From Amyloporia xantha (taxonomy: Eukaryota > Basidiomycota > Agaricomycetes > Polyporales > Adustoporiaceae): a stretch of 64,000 bases of DNA. Where the stretch lies: positions 1,208,221-1,272,220 of the forward strand of contig JAYKKR010000012.1 in assembly GCA_036971615.1 (NCBI GenBank). Reading direction: 5' to 3'. The notes below the pieces were generated by a model. The model saw only the letters and a program-made list of their open reading frames with translations. It was not told the origin of the DNA and made no database searches. The position numbers and the translations under genes were made by a program. Positions 33,843 through 47,900 of this stretch are shown piece by piece (position 1 is the first letter of the stretch; each line of letters starts with the position of its first letter).

Positions 33843-36582
33843 GTCTACGACGTTGAATTTTGTCCGTTAGGGGCTGATTCTCGAGTCTTCCAGCTGGCTG
33901 AGGAGGGATATGAGGATACTGGTGTCCAAGGTGTCGTCGACACGTAGCATAGAATATGTGGTTGTCTGGCAAACGATCACTAGAGTTTTCCGTTCTTCTG
34001 GCGCCTGGGCATTTGGATCAGCCGTGTCCATTTGACATGGACCCGCCCCTGGCCGCGGGGATCGGCATCCATGTTTACCACTAAAAGATTATGTCTTTGT
34101 GTCAACAATATTAAGTTGCAGATACGGTACAAAGCATATTATTCAAGTGCAATTGGACGATGCAAGGACGACGGTCCAAAAGACAAGCTGAGTGTTGAGT
34201 TGTATACTGGATTAACTCCGCTACGAATGACATTCAACATCGTGGTCCTCATATAAGAAGCACAAGTCACGTGGAAGACATCATCAGAATCTAGATTAGT
34301 ACCGGTAACCGGTAGCAGACTGCAAGAGTAATATTGCGAAGTGTTGACGCTGCTTATTAGATTTCGTACGAGCTTCAACGTCGGCATCTGTCTCGCACCT
34401 CCAGCTGTACTCTATTGAAATTGACAGGAAAGTCGCCGACACGTCCATGACGTGTTACCACAGTCGAGCAGACAACAAAACCCTCTTCTTCATGGTCCCA
34501 GCCGGTCAGGTAAGTGAAGTTAGCTTCGAGCTTCCAATTTACACCCCCGAGTGACCCAGGCTGGTAACGGCATCCTATTCTCAGCCCCACCTTACAGCGA
34601 GATTGAGCTTAGCCTGGGACTGCGGACCAAGACATCACCGGCTCCATGTTCTAGGTCTAGGCCACTCTGCGCGGTGGCTATAATGTGTCGTGCAGCTGCT
34701 CGCTCTGCAAGTAGCCGAGCTAGTAGCATCGCACAGGCGAATTGGATAAATCTAACGTACCGCATCTCAAGGAATCTCGTTCAACCGTTGGGTCTTGTCC
34801 ACGTTGTCGCCTCATGTCAAAAGGGTATTGCGACGGACTAGCTAACTAGCATGCAATGCCGGAGCAAAACTCTCCGTCAAAATCAGCAGCCGTTCTTTCG
34901 GTGAAGCGGACGCGGCGGGATCACATTCATCAGAGTCCTTACTCTAGCAGCTGATATTCGGTCAATGGAAATTGATGAAGTCCTATGCCTAATTGCTGCG
35001 ATTACCGGTTTTCATGAGGGACTGCGCACTTGCTGCGATCTCCACCGCAATTTCCAGGGATAATGGCACATCAAAATCGGACCGTTGCGGCATTCGGGGC
35101 GACGGCTAGGTCTCTTGCTGTATCGTCAGCTGTTCTGACACCCCTATCCCGTAATTGGAATGCCTACAGCTTCGGGGTATAATCTGGTATGGCTCTTTTG
35201 ACTGGTTATGATCAATAATTATAGTTTATAGTACTTGACAAGGGCACTTTCGGCCCCCGAACGAGATGGCATTCTCGGCCACACTTGAGATCTGCATCTT
35301 CAGTTCCTCCTCGGCCCCACACAGAGCTGATAAGTATCTTCGATCCTTTCGATCGTGCCGCCATTTTGTCTTGCGTTCGCACGTCAGTCTATCGGCTTTC
35401 CTCGAGTTCTGTTCTACTCTATATACGATTATTCTGATGCTGTGTGCTCGACTTATGGGTCGAAGCCGGGTGTTTGTTATTTGTTGGAATCCGACGGCTA
35501 TCTCGGGGTAAACACACACCTTCAGAAGCTAACGACGCAATAATCGCGCTGCAAGCGCTTCCACTATCGATGGTCCGCACTCCACGGGTGTTTGGCCGGA
35601 ACTGACGCCAGGAACAGTCCACCCGGGTTATTATGCCCTTTGATCACCACCACTCTGACACCGCTAGCTACGGCTCCAGTGGGAGAGTACGTTCTGGGCG
35701 GCTCGGTAGGGACATTATGCATAGGGCTCTCGTACTGACATGCATCTCGAACCGATAGCAGGGGTACGATTGCGCAAGTGGTCCGGGGACCGCAAGTTTG
35801 TAGAATGACGAGCACGCAGCGGTACAGTACCCCTTTCACAGAACAATCTTGACCTGGCTGTCTATACTGTATCCCCTTTATTTTGTCGTTGGAGATGGCC
35901 TCACTGAGAGTCATCCCCGGTCACTATTTTAGTATCGTATCTATGCTGATGGCTCATGTGTAGATCCATCATACCTGCGATCGCTTATTTCAAATGATGC
36001 TGCCGCACTGATTTCCCCAGATGTGCCCGGAAACACAGGCTGTAAGCTAGTAACATGGAAAAACCTCACCAGTACGGCTGCCTCATATTTCGTGCTGTAT
36101 TTCCTCTCACTTGAAGACAACTTGCTTGTCTGCCAAGGTGTAGTGAAGTGTTACTTCGTAACGGGGCCTCACAGAGATCGGGAGATCGCTTGTATTATTG
36201 CTCGGTGGTCCCCGAAAATCATTCGGTCCAACTTTCTCAGGACTCGACTCGGTACCTTCGATCGGTCGAGGCTGAGATGCTGGCGGGCAGTACACATTCC
36301 CGACCAGCGCACGTATGTAGATCTTGCTATGTGCTATGCAACTGCACAATTGACTGAGTATAGGTTAATCGAGATCATGCGCAGCTAGATCCGTTATCTC
36401 GTGATTAAGTGTCTCTCCAGCCTACCGAGTCGGTACAACTGCCGTTTGAATCACAAGTTGTGAGTGCGCCAGTATTGCCGCCAAGCATTCAATGCATGCG
36501 CGGTTAACACGATGTGAAACAGCTCATCTTATTGGTCCGACGTTTGGGCTGGTACCTGGTACGCAGTACAATACCATCTGCA
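33843..36582. other. Gene-poor stretch
   Basis: About 2.7 kb with no gene I can support. Open frames such as 35564-35914 (-) and 36023-36388 (+) lack family resemblance and splice context. It may be old repeat-derived sequence. Confidence 0.5.
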
Positions 36583-37010
36583 AGGACCCCGGCTAATCCC
36601 CCAGGAGCCTCGATCCCTGGAGACCCACTTTCGGACCTAGAGATGTTGCCTGATTCGGACAAAAAAGATCGAACCTCAAGCGTTTGGTTCGATTTTCGGA
36701 CCCAGAAAGGATCGAACGTCGCCCGAATTTCCCGGCGCCTACGCCGCCGGCACTTCCCGGAAGTTCAGTCCATTTGCGGGCAATCCACGTGGGATACCGT
36801 CCGATACCCCCCTAAACGGACGTTTCGGACCCCTTCCGGATCGGACCTCAGCCTGGAAGGGGTCTTTTCGGGCCAAAATAGCATCTAACATGCCGCCCCT
36901 TTGACCCCCTTTTCGGACATTTTGTATCGAACATTTTGGGTCCTCGACCCCCATTTTCGGACTTTTAGGCATCGAGGCTCCTGGGGGATTAGCCGGGGTC
37001 CTCATCTGCA
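36575..37010. mobile_element. 420-bp MITE with 8-bp target duplication
   Basis: Element 36583-37002 is flanked by perfect 8-bp repeats CATCTGCA (36575-36582 and 37003-37010). Its 32-bp perfect terminal inverted repeats begin AGGACCCCGGCTAATCCCCC. The interior is non-coding and rich in the motif TTCGGAC and its partner ATCGAAC, repeated at least six times in both halves, like subterminal transposase-binding repeats. The small size, TIRs and 8-bp duplication fit a non-autonomous hAT-type MITE. No relationship to the hAT at 25313-29702 is visible from the termini. Confidence 0.87.
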
Positions 37011-37390
37011 TCGCTAGTTTGGACGACACGTTCTGGCTGAGGCACACCGAAGATTACCTCCTAACTCTCTATTCGTGCATCGTTCCATTGAAGCATCGAT
37101 TGACCTATTTGACGAGAAATCCAGAGTCGACATAGACGAACGAGTCTTAGCATGCCTACTCACCCTGCCTCCTGTTTTCATCCGCAGTGACAGCAGGGCG
37201 TCTATCACACAAAGATTGTGGTTCGTACCAGTTCGTACCGTACTGCGGTGCGGCTGCACTGCGGAGCACAGCCCCCTTTCCGAGATACTCTAGCTACTCA
37301 TGAGCCTGTATATAAAGTCGATTGATGGTATGTCGTTTGTTCTTCATTCCTGCGCCTTCTTTACGAATTCAATCCAACATAATTCCTGCC
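37011..37390. other. Upstream region of membrane-protein gene
   Basis: No gene. It includes the promoter of the following gene, with TATATAAAG at about 37310-37318, roughly 75 bp before the start codon. Confidence 0.45.
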
Positions 37391-38627
37391 ATGCCTAATT
37401 CCAGCATTGACTATGCCAGCTTGGAGGGCATCCACTCCCTTGCCGGTGCAATTATCTTCACGATAGCCTACGTTCCACTTGTCGCCTTTTATCTATTCAG
37501 AAGTATTCGCCATCCGACTTTTGTGCACTTCGTCTTGACGTTTTTTTGTTTCAGTATGTTGCAATTCTGTTTTACGCAATTCTGAATCGCTGACATTGTG
37601 CATTTTGTTCTGCAGTTCGTATCATTGCCTTCATTCTGCGAGCAGTTCTTGCGGGATCGACTTCAGCAGCTCACAATGAAAACCTACTCATCGCAGAACA
37701 AGTCGTCTACCAGGTCTCCTTCTCCGCCATGTTGTATTCGGCATACACGTTGGTTCTTGACCGGTACGTCCTACGACAAAGCTATGCACCTACTTTGAAT
37801 TATCCTAAATTTCCTCTCCTTATTAGTGAAGTGCTAGTGGACATATATGCCATAGAAAATATGCTTCCCATGCCTCTTAAACTTGTCTTCGACTTGATGC
37901 GCAGACGGATATTCATCCGAATGGCCCTAAGTGCTGCTGTCGTTGTTGGCATTATTGGCGCTGTACGTACCACCATGCCTGTGTATACTTTCTTGCCACT
38001 AATCCTTTTTCTCTTCATCGTTACTGATTTTCGTCTTTCTCCTCGACAGGTTGACTCTGAGACGGCGACGACCGCATCCAAATTGAACACTGGCATCAAT
38101 CTTCGCAGCGCCGGCGTTTATGTTTTCCTGGCTGTTGCCTGCCTTCTGACCCTCAACGCTATCATACTGAGTGCCGCTACTATGAGAGCCTACTGTACGT
38201 ATGCCTGCCTGTCGGATGCATTTGCAACGCTCATATTTCCACTTTACAGCACAAAAATCCCGTGTTCCGGACGAGCAAGGATGGCGGTCATTTGGGAAAA
38301 CACACGGGATACTTGTTTTACTCGTCATCGCGGCGCTTATTCTTGCCCGTGAAGCCTTCTACGCTGCAACTGAGCACAACCTCTCAAAGGTGATTACCTC
38401 TGATTCTCTATCTCATCGTCATGCGGACTCTGACGGTCTATTTCGTTATCCTCGCTGCCGTTGTCGATCCGATTCATGGACTACTTCAGCAAAATAACGA
38501 GAAATTGTGGTATCCATTATCGGCGCTCACGGAGTATGTCGCAGTGCTACTCTTCGCCGTACCCGGATTGGTCCCCGCCCGCAAAGAACTGCCTCGCGAG
38601 ACGACACAGTTGTCCATACTTTCATGA
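37391..38627 (+). CDS. Multi-pass membrane protein, DUF7702/RTA1-like
   Basis: Six exons (37391-37553, 37616-37763, 37827-37962, 38050-38194, 38250-38389, 38490-38627) give 289 aa. About seven hydrophobic helices are visible: SLAGAIIFTIAYVPLVAFYLF, VHFVLTFFCF, IIAFILRAVLAGS, the region SFSAMLYSAYTLVLDR, ALSAAVVVGIIGA, AGVYVFLAVACLLTLNAIIL, HGILVLLVIAALILA and EYVAVLLFAVPGLVP. The pattern of a conserved LRA and LYSAYTLVLDR recalls fungal seven-helix integral membrane proteins grouped as DUF7702, which resemble RTA1-like proteins. The grouping is from memory. The 63-nt third segment (37764-37826) is a multiple of three with a strong GTACGT donor, so I call it an intron. Function unknown. Confidence 0.72.
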
Positions 38628-40111
38628 AACCTCGCATGAAACCTCGCCGTGGTTGCGCAGATGGGCGTGATTGCGCGGATGGGTCGTCGTTCAGGAGAGT
38701 TATAGTAACATTTAATTTATACTACTATCCTCTGGCTGGGTTCCTCTCGCTCCTTGTATCTGCAACATGGACCTACTCGTACATGTTCGAGACTTTGAAT
38801 ATACCCTCTTCTGTTCTGCGCTCGATGTGCTAAGCACTGAACCCTGAGGCTTGCTGTTGTGTCGATATACGCGGTAGAATTCTCCAGAGTATCATTATGA
38901 ATCAAAGCTCGAAGATGAGTGATACTAGCCGATAAATTCGCCTGTTGCTGTGTATGAGCCATTTAGAGACGCGCCTTAGCCGAAGGATTGTAGGTATAAC
39001 AGCCGTACATGTGGGCGAGATATTTGGAGCAACACGTACCAGCATTAGGATGCAGGCAAGGCTTGGCAATCCAGCTGACATCTTAAACTGTTCGTCACAT
39101 AAGCCTGACTGAAGTTTATTCTGCCAACGAGATTATGCAGCCCCTAAGGATCATACCTCCATTCACTCCAAGATCATAATTTAACGTGCATCTCGCCCAG
39201 CGTGCATGAAGCCAATATACGAGAAACAAGCATATGCATTGCGCAGTTCTTTGGACTACACATACACACACTAAGCTAATCTCCGAATCTATACTTCCAC
39301 CACACAGGCCACTCCTCCCTATCACCACACAGCAGAGCCAATGCAGCAATCTCAAGACGAAGCTATGAAGTGAAAGTATCTGAACAAGATTGGGATAGCA
39401 TAAAAAGACCTGGGTTATTTAATTTGAATACCAACACAAATTCGATATCGAATCTGCGTTGGCCAACAGGAACAGTATGACCAGCGGTCGCTGAATCCTA
39501 AACCACCTCATATAACCTGTTAGGATATATGGGTGTAGCCACCTGGCCACGTACAAAGCAGCAACATGAGCCATCTATGAAAATGAACACGAATCTATAG
39601 AGGTACTCACGAGCAGGCCTCATTCAACTCCTGAACGAGCACCACTCCCTGCCGATGTTTCTTTCGCGAGATCATCTCCATCCGTACGGCGGTCACCATC
39701 CTCGAGGGGCGGTCGTGCCAGCGGTGAGCACAACGGCTAGGAAACTAGATCGTGCATCTCGACTAACACGCCGAATATATGAGGTTATGAATCCCACCAG
39801 TAGAAAATGGAACTTACAGCCTTCTGGGTTAACTCTCTAGAACCACCGACAACGTCCACAGTTGAGAGACCAAAGAACCAAGGATAATGCAAGATCTCGC
39901 ATTTATACCGTGACTTCAGGGTAGGCTTTCACGTGATCACAATCGTGTTACTGACTGCAACTCTCTGAAGTCTCACTCAGGAGTCAGGACGCCAGTATTC
40001 ACCTATTCTTCATCGTTGGTCGCTGCTATCATCCACAAGCTTGGGCATAATTGGCAGCAGTGGATTTCTGATTAATGCGTAATAATCGAACCTTATCTTT
40101 TGCCAACTGTC
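38628..40111. other. Gene-poor stretch
   Basis: About 1.5 kb with short unsupported open frames only. It contains the 3' UTR of the membrane-protein gene and the promoter of the GGPP synthase. Confidence 0.5.
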
Positions 40112-41579
40112 ATGATGTCGTCTCATACATTCGACGCACTGAGCATTCTGTCCGAAGCTCAAACATGGTCTGAACGAAATGAATCCGTATGTCGACCCTT
40201 TGTGCTGCAGTATATGCCATACTAATAAAAAGTAGTCACTGCTCGAGCCATTCAACCATATCAATTCAATCCGCGGAAAAGAGATCCGCGGAACGATGCT
40301 GGAGGCATTCAATAAGTGGCTTCAGGTACCGAAGGACAGGCTTGCAGTTATATCCAAAGTCATTAGCATGCTCCACACGGCCAGTCTGCTGTGAGCTGTC
40401 GCATCTTGCTGGACGATTCAGCCTATCGTGACCCAATATCAGCATAGATGATATTGAGGACGACGCGCGACTTCGAAGGGGAGTGCCAGGTACGTGGGCT
40501 GGCGTGTTCGAGTGGACGACTGAGCTGTAAGGACTCCTGCCATAGCGTCGCATAAGATCTACGGCATACCCCAGACGATCAATTCTGCCAATTATGCATA
40601 TTTCTTGGCGTACCAGGAGCTATTTACGCTGCGTTCTGGCATTGGAGAACAGGCAGGCGGTGACGATTCGGATCAGCCGCGATTGATTCCATTCAGAGAG
40701 CTTGATCGTATTGTGACAGGCACGTAACCAAATCAAAGTAGAATCGTATAGGGGGGAGAATTCTGATCATGTTCACCCTTTCAGCGGAACTGCTCTCTCT
40801 ACATCGCGGCCAGGGACTGGAGCTATTGTGGCGTGACTCCTTGCGGTGTCCCACCGAAGATGAATACGTAGCCATGGTGAACAATAGTGGGTCATTATCA
40901 CGACAGGCGCTACTCGCGATTCCTGACTGCCCTGAGTGCAGAGACCGGTGGCTTGTTCCGTGTCGCGGTGAAATTAATGATGGCGTGCTCAACTACGAAT
41001 ACTAACACGTAGGTTGAATTGCCCTTATTTCTACCATCCACGATCATGTTTCTCATTGTGTCGGTGTTCATCGTCACGTCTATCTGCAGTGATTATGTTC
41101 CACTCGTGAACCTCTTCGGCATCTACTACCAAATTCGAGATGACTATATGAACTTACAGAGCTCTCAGGTACATTCACCAGCTATTTCTTGTAGCGGTCA
41201 CTGACGATGCCTATCCAGTACGCGGAGAACAAGGGTTTCGCAGAAGATCTCACTGAGGGCAAATTTTCCTTTCCAATCGTCCACGCTATCCGCGCGGATA
41301 CATCTAACAGACAAGTACTCAGTGCGTCCTGAGTTTCATGAATCCTTGTTTTGCTGTTGACTGAGGCGGATCACTCGTGCAGATGTCTTGCAGAAGCGCC
41401 CCACAACACCGACGCTTAAGGAACACACAGTTTCGTACTTGCGGGACCGCACGAAGTCCTTTGACTATACTGTGGGTGTGTTGCGTACGTTGGAGGCACA
41501 GATCCGGGAGGAGATTGCGAGGCTTGGCGGGAACAAGGATCTCGAGCAAATGATGGACGTTTTGCATGTGGATGGTTGA
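40112..41579 (+). CDS. BTS1: Geranylgeranyl diphosphate synthase
   Basis: Trans-prenyltransferase making C20 GGPP for protein prenylation, carotenoids or diterpenes. Nine exons: 40112-40186, 40236-40390, 40443-40489, 40546-40719, 40785-40886, 40942-41008, 41090-41168, 41219-41321, 41383-41579, giving 332 aa. The first aspartate-rich motif [15 protein letters not shown] spans the exon 2/3 junction. Then come [44 protein letters not shown] and the second aspartate-rich motif [11 protein letters not shown], followed by [19 protein letters not shown]. The start has two adjacent in-frame ATGs. A TACTAAT-like branch point precedes exon 2. The donor after exon 4 appears to be GC (ACAG|GCACGT), because no GT donor keeps the frame. 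Confidence 0.93.
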
Positions 41580-41957
41580 CAGCGCGGTCACGATCTCTGC
41601 CATTAGGTCTACTAGTACTATAGGGATCATATCTCCAATTCATGTAATTGCGTATTGTATCTTTTATCTAGTCATGAATAGCTCCTTGCGGATTCGCTGC
41701 GCACAAATGTGAATCATACGCTTATGACTGGGCTGGGTCACTGCAGGCTAGGTCCCGACAATGCGGAAGCGTCGAGTTTGAGCAGCCACCGATCATAACA
41801 CGGGCGTCTGAAAATCGAGCTGCAGCCTGCAGACTCGAGGCATCCCGCTTGAAACTCTGCCTTTCTCTTGAAACAAAAGCCTGGTCCCAAAAGACTCTTC
41901 AATCTGCCTCCGAAAGCAAGTTTTGCGCGGCTCAAGGCCAAAGAGACTTCTGGCGCT
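41580..41957. other. Intergenic between GGPPS and GCN1
   Basis: Spacer with 3' UTR and promoter functions expected. The GCN1 frame is open upstream of its first ATG from about 41868 without a start codon. Confidence 0.55.
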
Positions 41958-44900
41958 ATGGGCAAATCGGAAATTCAGTCTTGGATAGCTTCGACCTCGG
42001 GCATTGCAGATGATTCTGATATTATGAATGGAGATCCTGGGGCCTCTCAACTGGACTGGCGCAGGGAAGACGTCCTCTCTAACTGGTCTCGTGCTATGGA
42101 GATCGCACGGAGTCGGCTTTTGTCAAGCAGCACTACAACACGAACACAATTTCTGCGGGAAGAGTTATTGGTTTTGGCCAAGCACGGGGGTGAGTCTGGA
42201 GACCCTAAGGCGAAGCTGTTCTCTGACATATGACACCCTCGACCAGATTTGAGTCTCTCCCAGACACTCGATATCTTTGAGCTGCTTACTTTGACGTATT
42301 CTCGCTATGTCGATACTCCATCTCGTGAGGCGGTAGAGGCAGTGGGAACGGAGCTGGTCAGGCGAGACGAGCTACGAGGAAGGCCCGAGGGAGAGCCCGA
42401 GGAGACACCATTGGGAGTGACGGAGCAGATCATGGGATGGCTTTCAACTGAAGCAGGCGTAATATGCAGAAGAGCGAGGTGGGTGTCTTTCTTTGGATTT
42501 CTAGCCCAAACTAACGGAATTTTATCATAGCTCCCATGCGTCCACCGATATGTTCATCCTTCTCAGCTGGGCGTGCGGTCTCTACGTCGTGTGCCTGAAA
42601 ACCAACCCGCGCTTCACGTCTACAACAGGGTGGCTTGATCTGGTCGGCGTCATGGCCGACCTCGTAGATGCACTTCTAGACAAGTCAACGCGGGCAAAAC
42701 CGTCTATACAGAAGAGTGCGTTGCGCCGCACGAGAGGGGTCCTCAGATCTGTATGTCGTTCTTCTACTGTCCATAGTCTCGAGAATAATTTCTTTGCCAG
42801 TGTCCCGAACAAATATCAACGCTCATGAGAACTCTGATCTCGAAGGCAAAGATCGGTTCTCAAGCTCTTTCTGTCGTGCCTTTGTTGGGTATTTGTGTGG
42901 ACGTGAAGATCAGGCTAAAGAATGTCAAAGACGACAGTTTGAAGGCCGTAGAGCCAGACCTCAAGGTATGTTTTGTCCTACTTTCAAGATGTCGCGCTTC
43001 ATGTGCAATGCACAGACCGAAATCTTGAAATTCTATTCAAGCTCAGTACTGATGTCAAAGGTTCAAGTGTCTCTGCACACAGCGGTACGCATGTCATAAC
43101 TTAATTGTCTTTACAAATTTAATTGCTTACATGGTGCTGTCTAGGCTGCACTTCACGATTTCATCAGAACCTCAGTCACTGAAGATGATTTTCTCACCAT
43201 TATTCTTCCGACGATGGAGAAAGCACTCTTACGAGCCCCCGAGATCTCTCTAATTGGTAAGTTTTCTGACTTTACTGTACACGCCTACTCAATCTTATGA
43301 CGAGATTTCGATATTTTCAGTGATCTCCCATTTCCTTCAGGCATATTCACACTCAATAGAAGGTGAAACCTTTCGACGAATACTAACTGCCGTTCTAAGC
43401 AGTGCGAAGTCAGCCAACCATCATGTTCGAGCAAACTCCATTCTCCTATACAGAACGATCATCGAGAAGACCCGTAGCGGGGACAATATCGGTCTCGCTG
43501 TGAACGAAGTCCTAGCCCTCCCGAAGGCAGGAAAGACAGCAGGTCCCGACCATAGAGTTGCTTTGTACACCATGTTGGGCGCTGTGAAACCCTCATCCTC
43601 GGTCTCTGCTACCATTGTTCAATCTGGCCTGCCCCTTCTGGCGAAGGAGAGTCATGATACGGCTGTCTCTATCCTAGCATCTGCTTTGGTGTCTCATCTG
43701 GTCTTCTGCTTGCGCGAGAATATTGCTCTTTCTAGTGATGTTGCGTCACTGTTTGCCAGGGAAATGAGCAGCTCGAAACCAGTAATCAGACGTGCATTCT
43801 GTTCCCTAGTAGGCGACGGATTCTGTCAGCTGCAAGACTTGAAGTCGGAAGCCTCGTTGTCTCTTGCTTCGACTGTGTTTCCTGCCATCGAGAACAGTCT
43901 CAAGGCAGTTGCTGCGACCCCATTGACATCTGCAGCGGGTCCCCTCGAAGGATACACTGCACTCGCAACGCTCCTGGGGTCTTTCTCTCGATGTGGCAGA
44001 TTTGGTAGATACATCGCGCTCTTATCGTGGCGTATATGCTGGAATTTCCTAATAATCTTCTTGTAACATTTACAGACGATTTGATCTCTCCCAATCCCAT
44101 TATACAATCATTAATGTCTACTGGATCCAAGCCGTCGTTTCTCATGTCGGAGAAGGTGTATCAAAAACTGAGTGCTGTCGACGAAGAGACATGGCTTCTC
44201 CGAGCGGCGGATGCGGCATTGGTGTTCTTCAAGAACGAGCTGATGCGAAGTGAGCAAGCTTGGTCCGTGATCTGCATTGCTATCGCTGAAGATTAACCCA
44301 GTATTGATGCCTTTGCTACTTACCATAGTGCTATGATCGGCATGATCTTTCTGCATTTAGCAGTCGAAAGCAATTTTCCGCAGATTCGGCGTGCAGTCTT
44401 GGGTTCCATAGAGGCGGCTGCTGCTAAGCTGCCCGAAGTGGCGAGTCCTGTTGTAAACTCTGCTCTAGCGACATATCTCTTGAAAGACAAGACCTCGTCG
44501 AAAGCCGCTAGCAGCAGCAATGAGGAGAATGAACCTAGTGCTAGCAAGGAAGGTCGTCTGGCAGCGTTTATACTGGCAGCGGCGGCATTCAGCGAGGATT
44601 GTGATGTTGGCTTGCGGAAGACATCATTGGTGAATCTTGTGGTTCTGGCCCACCATCCCACTTTAGGTATGTTCTGAGCCCAATGCTACCACATGCACAT
44701 GTTCTAATACTGTCTCAGACGGGGGTTCACGCCAGATTTGGATTGAAGCTTGCCAAAAGGCGCGCGTTGATCCCCACGAACTGGTCTGCGAAAAAGCCGT
44801 CGACCTCTTTCACAGAATACAGAACGCATTTGATTTCCAGTCAAAGGTATGAGCGTACTTTGCCGCGAAGATGAACGTTTCATTAATGCGTTTATACCAC

Positions 44901-47900
44901 AGTCATATAACGAAGGATTCGCAGAAGCTGGCTATCGTGCTGTCACCACTACTGTCTTCGTCGCCCCGGAAGTGTTTCTTCCGCAAGTGATCGAACAATT
45001 GCGCGCTGATATCAATCCCGAGGAGACCAACTCATTGAGTCAGATAGACCTTGGCGTATGGGCCACGCCAGAGGGGCAAACTTTTGTTGATGGTGATGTT
45101 TATTTGTCTGGCTCGATATTATGTATCCTCATGAAATAGCCTTTTAGTTCTGTCATCGAAGAAAGCGGACGAGCCACAGAAAAAGGGCAAAGGCTACAAG
45201 GATGCACAGTGGGAAGCGGAGGTACGAAAGTCGCTGGCCAGCAAGAAGGGTGCGACTGGCTCTTCTCTGTCCAAACAGGACCTTGCCCTTGTGGAAGCTC
45301 AATTGCAGAAAGAAAAGCTCATCCGACAACGCGTGACATCAGTGAAAGCTAGGCTTGAACGTGGGCTACGTATTGTGCATAGTCTTGTGGTAACTCGAGT
45401 GGAAGAGTTCCGATCCTACTTGTCGTCGATCGCTACTCTTCTGCTACAGGGATCCTTTGGGAAAGCCACAGTGTTGATTGGACCTGCTGCCTTCGAAAGT
45501 TACTTGGTACGGACCACGCTTCATTGACTATGTGCTAGTTCCTGATATCCTCCATAGGACCTGGCACAGGTCTGTTCGGATCGGCTAGACACTTTCAAGA
45601 AGTGGGTCGGTGTCGCTACGCTGCGTAGTTTAGAGGTTGAGGGTGTTCCCGAGGACTTTCAGGTTGAGCCGCTCAATTGTGATTCCTTATTGCCTCGCGA
45701 AGCGTTCTGTACTCACTGAAGTTCTGGTAGCGCTCGTGTCACGCGTCCTCTACAAGTTGCGCTCACTATCAGAACAAGCTCCATTGGATGCCGCCACGTT
45801 TTCATATACTTCACCCCTACTGAGCCGAGTCCTCACCACCGGAGGTATTGCTCTTACCGATGAAGACGATCCGCTAGAACAGGTGACTCTTACTGTTGAT
45901 ATTATCAAATTTCATTCTGGCGAATGTGTGTATCAATTCTTACGATGTTTTGAGTATCGCTGATTCGTCTGATTTTAGTCTCGGATCTGGCATTTCCAAG
46001 AGTCAAGACGATAGAGGATCTTCTCCATGTCATCAAGAGCCAACCAAAACTGGCTAAAGATGCGTCTTTCGCGCTTATTGACATCGGGCAAGCAATGCAG
46101 TCAAGCGCTACTCGTGAGGAAATCAGGGTCCTACTGCAAGGGACCCTGCAGCAGGAGGTCTATGTTCGCAACTCATGCCTCCAAACTCTCCAGGTATAGT
46201 AGTTATTTTTTGTCCACTAGTCAGATATCCCTAAAGCCACGAAAAGCCGTTTGATCTCACAGACCTTGACTGGTCCCCAGAACTTTGGGTGGTGTGTCAT
46301 GATGATGACGAGCAAAACGCACGACTAGCGCATCATTTGTGGGAGGACAATGGGCTAGACGTTCCTGAAACTTTCATGGAAGACATGCCAGCATTCCTAG
46401 GTAAGAGAAATCCAAAAGTGGAGCTTATTCCTGTCAGTGACTCATGACTGCATGTAGATCACGAGAATACATACGTCCGTGTCAGTTCAGCAGCGGCATT
46501 GGCTGATGCAGTTGTCAGTCATTGGCCCCAGTCGATAAGTAGTGTACTCGCTACTCTGCAAGGCTTCTATCGCGAAAAGGTACAACATTTAGCGCTCATT
46601 CTGCAGTGGGTATCATCTGACCGTTAACACAGGCTAAAGTCCTTGCTCCAGAGTTCGACGAATATGTGAGATAATCCATATTGTCTTATTATTATTGCTG
46701 ATAACCGTGCTGCGTAGGGCATGGTGATTGCCGGAAGTCTTGATCGGAGTGATCCATGGCTGGCAAGAGTAGCAATTGCTCGCACTCTGGAATTGCTCGC
46801 ACCAGCCTTTACAGACAACGACGTGGAACCCTTCTTTAGGTTCTTGATTCAGGATGAAGCCTTGGGTGATCGTAGTGCAGATGTTCGTAGAGCAATGCTC
46901 AATGCAGGAACCACGGTCATCGACTTGCACGGAGCATCACGGCTAGCTGGCCTCATAGCGATGTTTGAGGCGCAGCTTTCAAACGCAAGCTCCGCTAATG
47001 AGGCTGCCGACCATATCAAGGAAGCCGTGGTGATTCTCTTCGGGAGAGTGGCCAGACATTTGGATCCGTCGGACCCTCGCATTCCAGTAATCATTGAACG
47101 ATTGGTGGAAGCTTTGAAGACCCCTGCGGAACAAGTACAGATTGCTGTCTCTGACTGCCTCACAGCTCTTGTGAAGGTGGTGCAATCGCCTGTCGCACCC
47201 TTAATTGACCGTTTGTTAGATGAGCTTTTCAACTCCCCAAAATACGCCGCTCGACGAGGTGCTGCCTATGGACTAGCAGGTGTTATCAAAGGTACTGGCA
47301 TTGCCGCAATCAAAGAGTTCAACATCATTGAACGACTGAAGGCCGCCGCGGAGGACAAGAAGCGTTACGAGCCGCGTCAGGGCGCTATGTTCGTATTGGA
47401 GACATTCTCGAACACACTCGGGCGGTTGTTCGAACCCTACGTAATTCATATTCTGCCTGTCCTATTGGCATCCTTTGGCGATGCAATCCCAGATGTTCGA
47501 GAGGCTACTCTTGATGCTGCGCGGGTCATCATGGCTAACATGTCTGGATACGGTGTCAAGAATATTCTCCCGTCGTTATTATCAGGACTAGACGAGAAAC
47601 AGTGGCGTACCAAAAAGGGTTCGATTGAATTGGTCGGAATGATGGCTTACTGTGCCCCAAGACAGCTCTCACAATCCCTTCCTATTATCATCCCCCGTCT
47701 CACCGACGTCTTGACGGATTCTCATGCCCAAGTACGAATAGCTGCCAATAAAAGTCTGAAGCAATTTGGTGAAGTCATCAGTAATCCAGAAATTCAGTCG
47801 TTGGTGCCTGTCTTCCTCAAGGCGATGGTGGATCCAGGCAAAACACCCAACGCTCTATCTGCTCTCCTCAAAACGTCATTCATGCATTACATTGATCACT

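Noticed and set aside
36023..36388. 121-aa plus-strand frame
   Set aside because: No domain, no splice context, and it lies in a repeat-like desert.
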